Positions 45,460 to 57,408 of a DNA stretch of 64,000 bases are shown piece by piece. Every line of letters starts with the position of its first letter. Positions within the stretch are counted from its first letter, which is position 1. This DNA is from Opeltia flavorubescens (Eukaryota; Ascomycota; Lecanoromycetes; Teloschistales; Teloschistaceae), in contig KE546966.1 in the NCBI GenBank assembly GCA_000442125.1, positions 458,969 through 522,968 of the forward strand, in the 5' to 3' direction. Made by a program: the position numbers and the translations under genes. Under the pieces are notes generated by a model that saw only the letters and a list, made by a program, of their open reading frames with translations, did not search any database and was not told where the DNA came from.

Positions 45460-46995
45460 ATGCGCCGAACCCTACTTCTGTGCTTCATTCATGGCTTCAA
45501 AGTTGGCTTCCATGCTTTTCCAATGTCAAGAAACCTACTGACCGGCAATCTATAAGGGCGACGACAATACCTTTGGCGGTTTCCCAGAACACCTCCGTGC
45601 TCTTGTCAGCCATGCCCTACCTCAGATCAATGTCAAAGCGGTAACATATCCCCAATTCGAGACGCGTGGGGATTTGGGAGACTGCGTGAGTCGGTTTCGA
45701 GATTGGTCAGTAGCTTGATGCCTGTTCCTGGGTTCACTGACACCCATCGCAGGCTTCAGAATGTAGTCATCGATCTCGAGGTCTCCGCCGGTACTCCTTC
45801 GCCGACTGTGGACCCTAGTGTTCGGACCATCCTTGTTGGTCACAGTATGGGCGGTATCGTTGCTGCCGAGACTCTTCTTCATGTCGTTTCCGACGAGCCA
45901 ATTTTTCCATCCAAACCCCCACAGAAAGTCAGCCCTTCCGCTGCGGCACATACAAATTCGACATCGACATCCACCTCCCTTCCTCTGGCAGATCCTTATA
46001 GCGCTGAGGACGACATCCTCACCGACGGACCCCATGTCTTTATGTTCCCCTACATCCAAGGCATCCTCGCTTTCGATACCCCGTACCTTGGCATCTCCCC
46101 TTCCCTTATCGCCCATGGGGCTGAATCCCAGTACCGTTCAGCGTCGTCTGCTTACTCCGCCATCTCTGATCTCGCAGGGGCCTTTGGGTACGGTGCCGCT
46201 ACCAAGCCTGCAATGAAACGGAATCCGCAACCAAAAGCTGCTCTACCACCAGCTCCCGAGCATGCCAAAGATGTCCTTTCCGCAAGCATGACTGCTGCAA
46301 ATGACGATGCGGCTGCAACTCCGACATGGCAACGTCTGGGCAAGTACGCCATGTTTGCCGGTGCAGCCGGTGCCGTGGCGGCCGGTGGAGCAGCAGCATA
46401 CCTGAAAAAGGATGCCCTGAGCAGTGGCTGGAACTGGGTCGGGTCCCATCTCGAGTTCGTGGGGTGCCTGGTGCGAGGCGAAGAACTTAAATCCAGACTC
46501 GAGAAGCTCGTGACTTTGAACAAAGAAAGGGGAATCGGGTTCGCAGATTTGCATACTGTACTTGGACAAGGCGTGGCTGCTGGTGGAGATGAGAAAAGGA
46601 CCTTCTGCAATCTCCCGAAGAGTAAACAGAACCGGGAGTATTGGTGGCCGGAAGTGAATGATAAGGCCAAAGAAGAGACGGGAGCGCATATGACTATGTT
46701 TGCGCCAAGGGAGAATCCGGGGTATTACGGAATGGGGGAGAGGGCGAAGGGGTTGGTGGTTGGATGGATTGAAGGGGCTGGATGGGCCTCGAGCGAAGAT
46801 GCGGTTGGGTTTGACGAGGACCTTGCGATGCAGGACGTGGATATTGACGAGGAAGGGGAGATGGATTTTGGAGTTGCGAAGGAGGAGGGGGTGCTGTGGG
46901 GGGATGAGCAGGTGGTTGTGGAGGATAATCCGTGGAAGATGGAAGGGGAGAAGGGGCTCGAGGGAGAGGAGAGCGTGATAGTCGAGAGGAGGTGA
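45460..46995 (+). CDS. Alpha/beta hydrolase, DUF676-like putative lipase
   Basis: The CDS is 45460-45501, 45557-45705 and 45753-46995, 477 aa. The small first exon gives MRRTLLLCFIHGFKGDDNTF, the HGF oxyanion strand of an alpha/beta hydrolase. Exon 2 adds FGGFPEHLRALVSHALPQIN and YPQFETRGDLGDCVSRFRDW. The nucleophile elbow is VGHSMGG (Ser95). An Ala/Gly hydrophobic segment (FAGAAGAVAAGGAAAYL) around residues 290-307 may touch or span a membrane. The C-terminal 100 residues are strongly acidic. The family is widespread in filamentous fungi and usually annotated only as a DUF676 or lipase-like protein; the substrate is unknown. The first intron has a weak donor (GTTGGC) but a good ctgac branch, and its phase is correct. 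Confidence 0.85.
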
Positions 46996-47447
46996 AGAAG
47001 TTTCATCGATATTTGGGGGCGGGATGAGGATTACGATACCCTGGATTGCATGCATTTTGGTAATACAGTTTAGGAGGCTTCTTTGCTTCGTTTTATGTTG
47101 GAGGGGCGGTAGACCTGAGTTTCGGAATAGGAGTCTTATTCCCTATCGTATGGGGAAGAAGCATGGTATCAGTCAGTGTGTATAGATATCACAATGGGAC
47201 ATTCCAACTGTTCAATACACGGTGCCCTTTGATGATATAAGTAGCATTTCATTCGATCTCTTAAGCGGCTTCTTCTACCCATGATCCGAACCCAGAGCGA
47301 TTTTGAAACCCCTTATCGCCTCATTAAAGGTACCGATCGTACAACCCCAAAGAAGAAGAGAGATGACCATCCCAACTCCTCGAAACGCATTCGACACCAT
47401 AGCATAATCCTCACACTCATCTTCCCTTCGTCTCATCTCGTCTCGTC
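46996..47447. other. Convergent intergenic region, hydrolase and FZO1 3' ends
   Basis: 452 bases between two stop codons. I see nothing beyond presumed 3' untranslated sequence. Confidence 0.4.
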
Positions 47448-50379
47448 TCATAAGCGACTCCCCATTACCAACTCTCCCTCATCATACCCACCCGCAGCCC
47501 CCGGTGCGGGCCCCTCCAAATCCACACTCTCGACCCCTCTTCGACCTTCCGCGCTTTCTCGAACCAAGTTCCCGAAATATTTCCTCGCGACCTCGCTCTC
47601 CCCCTTCACCTTGAGCGTGTCACCTCGTTTTTGCTCGAGATCACGAACTGACTGCGCTAATCCCGCGGTGAGTTCATCTGCTGGATGGCGTAATCTACGG
47701 CGGCAGCGTGAGGAGATGCGATAGGCGTTACTGTGGACATAGTCGATGGAGTGGAGGGTGGAGGAGAGGCGGGTGGCGAGGCGGTGGGGGAGGGTATTAG
47801 GGATGGAGAGGAGGGTGTAAGTTGTTGCGAGGACAGCTTTGATGAAGTTAGATTTCTGCTTATTGGGAAGAGGAGAGAGAATACATACCAGCCGTAAGGA
47901 TCCCAGGCACGATCAGCCTTCTCAGGTTCTTTGCCCCCATCACACGTGCAGCGCCCATCGCTCCGTCGATCCAACCGACACCGCCCACCATGCGTCCACC
48001 CAAGACACCAGCAACGGTCAATGCCATGCTCGTGCCGGCTAATTTCTCTTGCTTCTCCGTCCACAGCGCGCTCACGTCGAAGAAGTCCCAAATCTCAATA
48101 TCCGTGTCGATGTCTCTGGCTTCGAGATCGCGCTTCCGGGTAAACATGCGTTCAGGCCTGACGTCCAGTATAGTGAACTTGTCCCCAAGATGGAGAATCC
48201 CAAGATTTTGAATACCGCTTATGCCTGCCAAGGTTTGCTCACGAGCATGATCTTCGCAGTCCGAGACGGAAGCCGAGATCTTGTCAAGCATGGCCAATTT
48301 GATGTCCTCTGCGTATTGGAAGGCGCTGAAGAGGCCGGGGTAAGGAATGCCAAGGTCAGCCTCAGCGATATGAGCGACGGTGTGAGTAAGAGTAGTACGG
48401 GTATGGTCGTGGATCGCCGAGCAAGTATCTTCGATGGTTCTGTTGACTTCATCGCTTGCTTCGGTACGGGATTTCTTGGACTGCTCGAATGCTGGCTCAA
48501 TCTGTTCGAGTTCTTTGGTCACGCGGTCGAGTTCTGATTGGGCGATGTCTCGATTGACGGTAGCTATCGCATAGAGATCAGAAAGGATGTTGAGAAGGTA
48601 AGTTTTTGCAGGTGCGAGCTTGGATCTAGCCCGTTTCTCGAGGACAAAGCGCCGCAGAGCACCTTCGAGCTGCTCGAAATCCTGCACTTTCTCCTTGTCC
48701 TTTCCTTTTCCTTTGCCAGGTGGGGAACCTGGTTCACCGTGCTTGCCAAGCGACTCATCTTCGTCTTCTGGTTCTGGATTATCCCCTGAAGGATCTGAAA
48801 AGCCACCACTACCCCCTGATCCTCCACCATCTGGTGGACCTGGTGGAGGCGCAACGGGTATTGCGTTGCTCGATACGAAGTGAACTAATTCGGATGACTC
48901 TTTAAACGTTCGCGGACTCAGAGTGGCAAGCTGCTCCAAAACAGCCGTTTGGCATTTCTTCTTATTCTTGATATTATCATAGCCATTCACAACAACAAAG
49001 ATATATGCTTTCTCATGGGCGGCGTTCCAGATAAATTCTTTTGCCGAGAGCGTGAAGTGATTCGCCGCGTTGACCACAAATACAACCACGTCAATCTCTT
49101 CTTGTCTCGCAAAGACAGCTGTAGTTTTGAGTGAATCGGAGTTCAATCCTGGAGCATCGATTATAGAAATATCGACGACGCCATTGTTGAGTAATGACTC
49201 ATCAATGGACCGGATGTCCTTTACGTAAACTTTGCACTGAGTGTAGTGCGTGTTGTCGCTGACTACCTTTTCCAGCTCGAAGAGGGAATATACATCGTAT
49301 GTGCTCTCATCGTTCCGGTTGTATGTGGTTTCCTTATGGACGGCATGTGCTTCCTCGATACCTGCGTTCTCCCTTGCGTCTAGAACTTCGCAAAAGACAC
49401 TAGTACAAGGCTGCTCGTCCTCTGGCAATATTTTACGTCTAAGAAGCGCATTGCAAAAGGTTGATTTCCCGGCATTTAGGTCTCCAGTAACCAGTACCTT
49501 GCTTGAGGTATCTTCTATCCGATCTCTCAGGAGCAGCAAATGTCGTGTTATCGAATCAATCTTTCCGTTCAGTATCCTGGCTATCGATTCTTTCTCTAGG
49601 GAATGTGCAATCTCTGCTTGAGTCAAACCCTGAATCTTTAAGTCAAGCTTGAGGACAGAAAAGTCATGAGCTGCCTGTGGAGTAACGAGTCTTTCGGGCT
49701 CTTGTAATCTTCTCTCCCCAGCGGTACTTGACTCAGCCGTAGTACTGCTTTCACCCAATGATGTTCCAGCTCTTCGCGGAGCGGCAGGTCTGAACGGAAC
49801 ATTATCTTTCTGGCGATGGATGTCGCCAGCTACCGCAGTTGATTGTGTATGTTGGAATCCAGGTCGAGGGTCAGGTCTAGTAGGTTCATAGCTCTTTTCC
49901 TGGGGATGTACAGTAGGGTACTGCGCAGGCCACGAGGAGTTTCTTTCTTGTAATTCTCGGAGGGTATCCACGGTCTTAGTGATGGCACGTCCAAGCTTGA
50001 CTCGATTCTGGTTGTAGTAAAGTTGGTGGACATGGCTAGCAAGCACTCTTCTTTCGTTCTCCGCCGCAGGATTATACTCGCCCGGAAGGGTAGGGGTATG
50101 ACTTGGTGTTGGTTGGTCTTCGGTTAACCCCGGATGCCATCCTCGTGAGAATTTACCCTCATTGTAATCATCGCCGGACATGCTCCCATAGCCAGAGTCG
50201 CGCTCAATTGACGCCATGAGAGCAGCAGCGCTGGCTGAAGTTGAACCAGAGCCCACAGTCATATAATGAGGTCTGATGCTATTACTTGAGAAGCCGGTTC
50301 CCGACCGCGAAGACAGAGGCGGGGGTGAAGACGTTCGTTCCGCATCAGGAAAGGCATCTGGATCGTGATTCTGACTCAT
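47448..50379 (-). CDS. FZO1: Mitofusin Fzo1, outer-membrane fusion GTPase
   Basis: The CDS on the complement is 50379-47889 and 47836-47448, 959 aa. The start is MSQNHDPDAFPDAERTSS. After a disordered ~190-residue leader and a first helical bundle, the dynamin-type GTPase carries G1 VTGDLNAGKSTFCNALL (near residue 296), G2 EQPCTSVFCEV, G3 DAPGLNSD and G4-like VVNGYDN. A Gly/Pro/Glu-rich linker (about 520-590) includes a KGKGKDKEK run. Two closely spaced membrane segments lie near 783-805 and 822-842 (LIVPGILTAGAVLATTYTLS); the second is split by the only intron, GTATGT..AAAG. The C-terminal exon encodes the heptad-rich tail (AQSVRDLEQKRGDTLKVKGE). Fzo1 tethers and fuses mitochondrial outer membranes. 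It is divergent from DID4. Confidence 0.94.
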
Positions 50380-50632
50380 AGTGAACAAGGTGATAAGGAA
50401 AGACTTTGGTTGAGAAAAGGTGAAAAGTAATAGGATGATTACCAAAGACTAAACATTTGCCTCGACGATCCAGAGTCTTGGCGCGGTTATGCTTAATTGA
50501 CACCTTAGCGCGGCTGATCGGAGCGACTCCGACGTCATTGCCCTAATGAGAGCTCTCTAAGATGATCTCAGGCAACCTCACTAGCCAGCAACATTGCTGG
50601 TTCAGGTCCAAATCCAAGTCCAAGCTCTCAAG
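50380..50632. promoter_or_regulatory. Compact divergent promoter, FZO1 and DID4
   Basis: Only 253 bases separate the two start codons, so both promoters and leaders must share this interval. No specific binding site is claimed. Confidence 0.5.
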
Positions 50633-51564
50633 ATGAATGTGAGGTTCATATTTCTTCTTGTCTATGACAACGGTGTACTAAATTTCCTTTAGATCGTTGA
50701 GTGGGCGTTTGGGAAGCGCATGACCCCTCAAGAGCGTCTACGAAAACACCAGCGAGCTCTCGAAAAGACCCAGCGCGAGCTCGATCGTGAGCGTGTCAAA
50801 CTTGAAAACCAAGAAAAGAAATTAGTGCAAGATATCAGAAAGAGTGCCAAGAATGGACAGATGGGCGCCTGCAAAATCCAAGCGAAGGACTTGGTTCGGA
50901 CAAGGAGGTATGTAGTCAAGATTATCCAATTTTGCTGAACTATCGATATTTACGAAAGACTCGTGAGGTTTTACAGCTAACGGCTGTTAAATTGACTCAG
51001 ATATATCGATAAATTCTATTCCATGCGCACACAGCTGCAAGCTATCTCGCTTCGAATCCAAACAGTCAGATCAAACGAACAGATGATGCAGTCCATGAAA
51101 GGCGCAACCTCGCTGCTTGGAAGCATGAATCGCCAGATGAACCTTCCAGCGCTGCAGAGAATAGCAATGGAATTCGAGAAAGAGAATGATGTGATGGATC
51201 AGCGGCAGGAGATGATGGATGATGCCATTGATGATGTGACCGGGCTCGAGGACGAAGAGGAGGGCGATGAGGTTGTGAATAAGGTATTGGACGAAATAGG
51301 GGTAGATCTAGGTCAAGCGGTGAGCGCTCCTCCTTCTACTCTTCATCCGCGCACACTCTACATGGCAGTTGCGACCGAAATATAATTTCATCGCATGGAG
51401 TACGTCTCCGATTGGTAGTAACTAACATGATCTCATAGATGGGGGAAACGCCATCAGGATTGCAAAAGAACGCTGTACCGGATGGTCGAGTCGCAGAGGC
51501 CATCGGCGGAGGTGGCAACGAGGATGACGATTTGCAAGCTCGACTTGACAGTCTACGGCGATAG
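50633..51564 (+). CDS. DID4: ESCRT-III subunit Vps2/Did4 (CHMP2-like)
   Basis: The CDS is 50633-50638, 50693-50907, 51001-51319 and 51439-51564, 221 aa. The first exon is just ATG AAT, giving MNIVEWAFGKRMTPQERLRK once joined, the usual Vps2 start. The basic amphipathic first helices (ERLRKHQRALEKTQRELDRE) and KIQAKDLVRTRRYIDKFYSM are typical of CHMP2. The central part has QSMKGATSLLGSMNRQMNLP. The acidic C-terminus ends DDLQARLDSLRR, a textbook MIM1 motif for the MIT domain of Vps4. Vps2 caps Snf7 filaments and recruits Vps4 for membrane scission in multivesicular body sorting. All four exon junctions are in phase. Confidence 0.95.
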
Positions 51565-53047
51565 CATTGAGATATGATTGACTATATTATGGTGGTATAG
51601 AGCTTTTGTAAGCACTAGCGTAGGCGTATGTGTGATTATCCTACGCCTCCCTGAAATTGTAGGGCGCATATTATGAGGCGTATGAGAAATACTTGGGGCT
51701 TGATGAACCGGATAAGATGGATCAGTGGGCCCTCGCAATTTGCGAAAGGGCAGCATTAGATAAGACACCGGATATTCCGTGCCGGCAATAAAACGTCACG
51801 TTGGTGAATAGTAGCAAGGTCTCGATTGCTTGTAAATCTAGGAACCAGCCTCACCATGTCACTGGCCTTTTGCAAAATTCAGGTACATCTTCGAATTGTC
51901 AGGACACAAGCTTTAGCTAAGGCACAACCCTTGTGCAAACCATGACAGAGCAGAGGAGAAAGGCTCAAAAACCGGATATCACACCAAAATGTTCTGTTTT
52001 TACCCTTTGAGCACCCACCAATGTCATGGATGTATAATGCTTGGTGTATCCAGCTATTTTCGGTACGAATACTAACCAGCGATGACTGAATCTCGAATAA
52101 CGTTCGAACACTGCTCATGTAGTACATCACGATAAAATATTAAAAATGGTCTGGAAGACAAGCACCACCTACCTGAAGTGGGGCTTTGGTGCAAGCTTAC
52201 AGCATGGACAGCAATGTTTCGATGCTAGGAGGAATATCAACCATTTGGCCGATTCCGACTACCAGAGCGCTTGTAAGGTTACCATCAGGCGTTTTCTCTC
52301 AATCGATAGCCAGTTCAAAAAAAATTGCGGTGGAATTTTCCTTGTGCTCAGGTGATTGAGACGAAGCGTTGCCATATGCAGACGGGGGATACGAGAGGCA
52401 TCTTGCACGCTTCAAAGAGCGCCGGAAAAGCATTCAGAGCCATCTCTAATCCAACACTAATGACTAGTGCCATTAGATATAGAAAACAAGGTCTAGAATG
52501 CATCTATTCTGAACGTAATTAATCTACACTTTGTGAAGTGAGAAAGAGAGATTGAAAGGCACAGAGCAATCCCACGCATCTTAGCGGTGCAAAGAGAAAT
52601 AGCTAATCAGCAGGACAATGGCAGACCGGACGCAATACACGGAATGTCGAGATGTCGCTGTGAAAAGGAACAGACGGGAAGTATCGCGCACGCGGAAGTC
52701 AGAAAGATGTCGATCAGAGATCGGATGCTCAAAGTCGGTAGTCTACCACAGTCAAGAGCTTCAAATGAATTCTGCTATAACGAACGCCAATAAATATGAG
52801 ACAGGTAGTTACGACAAGCGGAATATCTTAGGCGGAGTGGGTATATATAAGAATCGGAAAAGACTAGCCACTAACTCCAGCTAAAGGCGCATCTCATGTC
52901 CCTCTGACATTAGAAGCGCAGTCGGGCCTGCTAGCTTGGACCCTGAGCTGCTAATGCCATAGATTTACGGACGTACGTATGCCGTATCATCGGTCGATCG
53001 AGAAAGGTACCAGGTTCGGTGTTCCATGGCGTATGCCGCTCATTAAT

Positions 53048-53449
53048 TCACCCCACATTGATGTCGGAGGTACATCCTGTGACCGTACCGTCGTTTGGAT
53101 TGCGCCACAAGAAGAGAAACGTCCTATTGTCGGTTCTGAGCTTCACGTTATTAATTTCATACCAGACCTTTGTTGAAGGCCTCTCACCTTCAATCTTCCC
53201 TACGATGCGCCTGAATACCGAGAATGCGCGCTTCCTTGTCCCCGTACAATGTAGCATCATTCTGGAGTCCCGGGGGGAAGAACAGTGTATCCTCCACGTG
53301 AAGAGCCGTGTGCAATGGTCGCGTTCGATGTCATCGACAGACGGGACATCTTCCATCGACGATGATAAAGCGCTCATGTGGGCCTGCGTTACATCTGGTA
53401 TCTCTGTTGCCGTCGACGGAGGTTCTGAAAAAGTGTAGGCCGTGGTCAT
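53048..53449 (-). CDS. Unassigned open frame, possibly spurious
   Basis: An ATG-initiated frame of 133 codons (MTTAYTFSEPPSTATEIPDV...) with a basic middle part (TRKRAFSVFRRIVGKIEGER). The opposite strand is also open over the same span, which weakens the case. No homologue recognised and no intron signals seen. Confidence 0.2.
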   Translation of the reverse strand: MTTAYTFSEPPSTATEIPDVTQAHMSALSSSMEDVPSVDDIERDHCTRLFTWRIHCSSPRDSRMMLHCTGTRKRAFSVFRRIVGKIEGERPSTKVWYEINNVKLRTDNRTFLFLWRNPNDGTVTGCTSDINVG

Positions 53450-54658
53450 TGCAAAGAGAGTAGACGTAGTAATTCCTCCAATAATTACACATAGTGGCTG
53501 CCGCGCTTTCTAAAGAGCTCTTACTCTGTGTCCACATCAGTGCCTGGAGGACTTGAAGGATGTATAAAGTTTGTTACCAGTGATGGATAGAAACACGTAG
53601 GCGATGTTGAACGGAATATCCGAGGTAGATGCGTATGGAAATTTATTTGATAGTGACAGACAATTGCGAGATCTGGGACACAGAAGCCGCGGACAGACAT
53701 TTATACCTTCAACGGTCGCATCTTGGGCCCCTTGATCAAGCAGACCTTATTTTGCTGGAACTTGGCTTGTGCTCAAGAGATCGCGGCGAGTAGGGGAAAT
53801 TGATAATGGTCCCCACAGGAATAGGCTAGAAAATTGCATTGACCGTGACACGCCATGTACCCCAGGCAAGGCATCACCATTGGCATGAGCGGGTACGTAC
53901 TCGCGCTCAACGGTCATCGGTCAGCCACGATCAAACGAGGGTAGTCCAAGCCAGGCTTCGAAGGGCATCGTCCAGTGGGTTGCGCGGTCTGTGTGCGAAA
54001 AGTCCATGTCGTGACGATGGATGAAGCGGTCAAAGCACCCCAGGCCCAGCCCTAAGAGCTTTCAAGACAGCGAATATGTCTCTGGCCCAAAGCAGATATG
54101 ACAGCTGGGGTATCTGGGGAAAGTCTATTCGAGTTCAACGACAGAATTGGAGCGGTAGAGGCGCGAGTTGCCAGGTAGTATGGGAAACGGTCAAGAAACA
54201 CAATTTGCAACCGTCTTTGGAGAAACGCCGAGTCAGCAGTCGTCGAGTGGGGGTATCGAAGATCCATGTCGCACTAACCAAGAACCGCAAGAAGAGATCA
54301 CGGAGTTCCAACCAGATTATCGACCCGTTACACTTGTCATATGCGCAAACATCAAAACGCTTTGCTAAACCTTCCTAGGCCTGTATTATCTGATTAGGAG
54401 TACAATGTACCTGGGAGTGGCAAAGATTGTTCACACATATCCTTGAATTGCAAGTCTTTGCAGCGAAAGGTGGTCTTTGACTTTCGGGACGCAGCAATTA
54501 TCCCAGGTTGTGACTTAGTTAAGAATACACGGACAGTTAGTCAGCTGAGGTAGCTATGATGCGCATCACGGCTTGCTGCAGCATACTCTAGTGAAGCCCC
54601 GAGTACTTTCAAGATGTAGCTTGCTCAGTAGACAATCATCAGAGTTGAGGGAAGAAGC

Positions 54659-55072
54659 ATGTCACCGCTGTCAAAGGTGCATGAGGATGCGACGAAGCAT
54701 TCGCTTGCTGCATCACACCTCAACGGCGCTGTCTCCTACCATCAACGCTGCAGCTCGGTGGCTGTCAACCGTTTCCTCTGCCATCCTTGCGAAAGCTTAA
54801 AGGAGCTTTTACACAACGTGTTTGCGGGCCGGCAAGCTGTAACCGAACCGCATGGAGCGGATAAGTGCCGGTGCTTTGATGGACGTGGTGAGCTCGTGAG
54901 CTGGGAAGATAATGGGATTTGTTGCGTCGGCTGTCGCTTGTGCATTGAGCAGATTATTGCTCCTAGGAGTACCGTAGTCTCTTCCCAGACATGGACACCG
55001 GGTCACCTGCCTCACATCTATGCAAGCAAGAAGACCCTGATCGGAGATCTAGCAAGGAAGACATTGGTTTGA
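54659..55072 (+). CDS. Unassigned Cys-rich open frame, possibly spurious
   Basis: An ATG-initiated frame of 137 codons with nine Cys, several clustered (KCRCFDGRG, GICCVGCRLCIEQ). It has no signal peptide, so it is not an obvious secreted effector. Nothing known matches. It lies within the gene-poor stretch upstream of CHS7. Confidence 0.2.
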   Translation: MSPLSKVHEDATKHSLAASHLNGAVSYHQRCSSVAVNRFLCHPCESLKELLHNVFAGRQAVTEPHGADKCRCFDGRGELVSWEDNGICCVGCRLCIEQIIAPRSTVVSSQTWTPGHLPHIYASKKTLIGDLARKTLV

Positions 55073-55580
55073 GACGACCAAATCAGGCAAGCCAAGCCAA
55101 GTGTTGTCTGCGTCTGCAGTTATATAAGATCCAAAAAGGCAAACGGATGTCGAGGCCATCCAACAGATAAGCTGCGCAAGACGAGAAACCTATGATTAAG
55201 TCACCAGTTTCTGAGTCGTGTCTAGCGAGATGGACAGTGCGCGATGCTTGAGGAGAATGTAAGAGTAAGATAAAACGAATAATGCAGGTGGCGAGGATGG
55301 CAAGCTCGGCAAGGATGGATATCTCTGCGGCAACAAGGGTTAAGCTCCTTTAGTCGCTAGTCTATCTCGATCTCGAAGAGCCTCCAAACAACCGAAAGAA
55401 GCTCAACCTTTCGCCATAATCAATCCTCAGTCCTTCCTTTGCTTCTTCAACACCGGTACGCTCGCTACTAATCCCCTCAACCTCAGTCTTCTCCTAGCAT
55501 CACCGATCGATCGTCCTGTGACATCCGCTCCCTGGTTCCAGTCCTGTCACTCAACCTCCCGCGACCAAGGATTGACAGCC

Positions 55581-56700
55581 ATGGGCTTTGGGGACTTCTC
55601 CTCAATATGTCAGAAGAATGCTTTCCCGCTCTGTTCGCTTGTGGGCTCCGGGGATGGTGTCAACCGCCATTCGGGCATCCAGCCAAATTGCTACGCTAGG
55701 AGTGTGGAATTGGCCAACACCATCATCTTCGAGGCTGCAACAAACTTTATGCATCTCCTTGCGCTGGGTATGGCAGCAATCATGGTTTTGCATGTGCGCT
55801 CAAAGTTCACAGCAGTTGGTACGTCGATACAAGACGAAAAACGTAGACCGGAGAGGACTGACCATACCTGTTCTATTTATAGGTCGCAAAGAGATCACTA
55901 CGTTTTTCTACATATACATGCTCTTGACCATGACGTCTTTGGTACTGGACTCCGGCGTCATTCCTCCCGGATCAGGCGCATATCCCTACTTTGCTGCTGC
56001 ACAAAACGGCTTCACCTCTGCTCTGTGCACTTGTCTGCTCGTGAACGGGTTCGTTGGTTTCCAGCTGTATGAAGATGGTACAACGCAATCTGTCTGGCTT
56101 CTTCGCGGCTCCTCTGTTGGCATGTTCATCCTATCCGGTGGAATATCACTTATGACGTTCAAGAGTTGGGGCCTATCACCAACGAATACTCTTGGGTTAT
56201 TCGTCGTGCTCTACGTTATCAACGCTATATTTCTACTGGTATATGTTGTCTCGCAAGTGATTCTCGTCACGGCGACCCTACAAGATCGATGGCCTCTTGG
56301 ACATATCGGTTTCGGGGTGTTCTTTTTCGTCATTGGCCAGGTGATCCTTTATGTTTTTGGTAGCACAATTTGCAACGCCGCACAACATTATCTCGACGGG
56401 CTGTTTTTTGCGACGATATGCAACCTACTTGGCGTCATGATGGTCTACAAGGTTAGTTTACTCTTGAATACTCTTTCTCCCAGGGTTCTTTCTCATTGTG
56501 ACCAGTACTGGGATTCGATCACGAAAGAAGACCTTGAGTTCAGTGTTGGCACCAAACAAGGGAATTGGGAGGTCAAAGAGCTACTCCCCGAAGACGACCG
56601 AAGAGGAACAATATATCACGAAGGCAATTCAGAATACACAAGCAGCATGTACCATCAGGCCACGCCAAGAACGTCGAATTACGGCGGGTACAATACGTGA
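55581..56700 (+). CDS. CHS7: Chitin synthase export chaperone Chs7
   Basis: The CDS is 55581-55818, 55883-56451 and 56506-56700, 333 aa. The start MGFGDFSSICQKNAFPLCSL is the recognisable Chs7 N-terminus. Seven hydrophobic segments follow, including FMHLLALGMAAIMVL, TTFFYIYMLLTMTSLVLDSG, FTSALCTCLLVNGFVGFQLY and FGVFFFVIGQVILYVFGSTI. The soluble tail begins YWDSITKEDLEFSVG after the second intron. Chs7 helps class IV chitin synthase (yeast Chs3) fold and leave the endoplasmic reticulum. Intron 2 (54 nt) is stop-free and divisible by three; I remove it because YKYWDSITKEDLEF is the conserved join. Confidence 0.94.
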
Positions 56701-57408
56701 ATCGAAATCCTTATTGAGCATGTTTGCATACTGGTTCTTTTTTTAGCGCAGCATTGGGTATGAAGGCGTTGTTCTGGGAGGTAGAAAACCTTAGAAGACA
56801 GGCTCAATGCATCGCCTCCAAGTCCAGGAGAGTTTATGCCATGGCTTGAGATAATTAGATGATGCTGGGGCAACACCATTTTTGTATGCGAGTGGATAAT
56901 ATTGTTTTTACAAGTGCAGCTGATGCAACGATGATACCATCTGGACTAACAAGTTATCTCGGCTTTTTGATAAACATTTGACAATACTTATTTTGCGGTA
57001 AGAGATGGTTAGAACTTGTTAGTAAAGATCATGTTTCCTTTTTCTTGTATATCAAATGTGATTTACTCACTAATTGCTCCCTCAACAGCTCTTATTGCCC
57101 GGGTGCGCCCTGCAATGTGTTACGTGGACACGCACAGACTGAGAACGATGGCTCAACAAATGCACCTAATTAATTGCCTTAATTCTTACTTTCCCTAATT
57201 CTCTCACCGATAATGGCTTGGCACCATACAATGTTTCCCGTGAGATCAGGAAAAGAGAAGAGCCTCACTAAGAGCGCTCGCACCATGATCTATATGAAGG
57301 AAGACGTTTCCGCCTTGCTGCCGGACAAGCTTCTTGGTAAAAGAAGCTATATCGATCAGGCGTGGACTTCAGGGCGAGATTTGACGATCGTTATCATTGA
57401 CATCAGAC
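56701..57408. other. Intergenic, CHS7 to Zn2Cys6 gene
   Basis: 708 bases. No coding frame I trust; it probably holds the Zn2Cys6 gene promoter and leader. Confidence 0.4.

Larger units (their letters stand above)
51565..55580. other. 4.0-kb gene-poor stretch
   Basis: I found no gene I can name. Two frames stand out slightly: minus 53048-53449 (133 codons) and plus 54659-55072 (137 codons, Cys-rich); both are listed separately with low confidence. No repeats or tRNAs. The last 200 bases, pyrimidine-rich, are probably the CHS7 leader. Confidence 0.45.

Noticed and set aside
46243-47055. A 270-codon open frame on the minus strand
   Set aside because: It lies antisense to the hydrolase gene, whose plus-strand frame has conserved motifs (HGF, GHSMGG) and proper introns. 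The antisense product is Pro/Leu/His-rich with no motif, as expected from the complement of a GC-rich acidic coding region.
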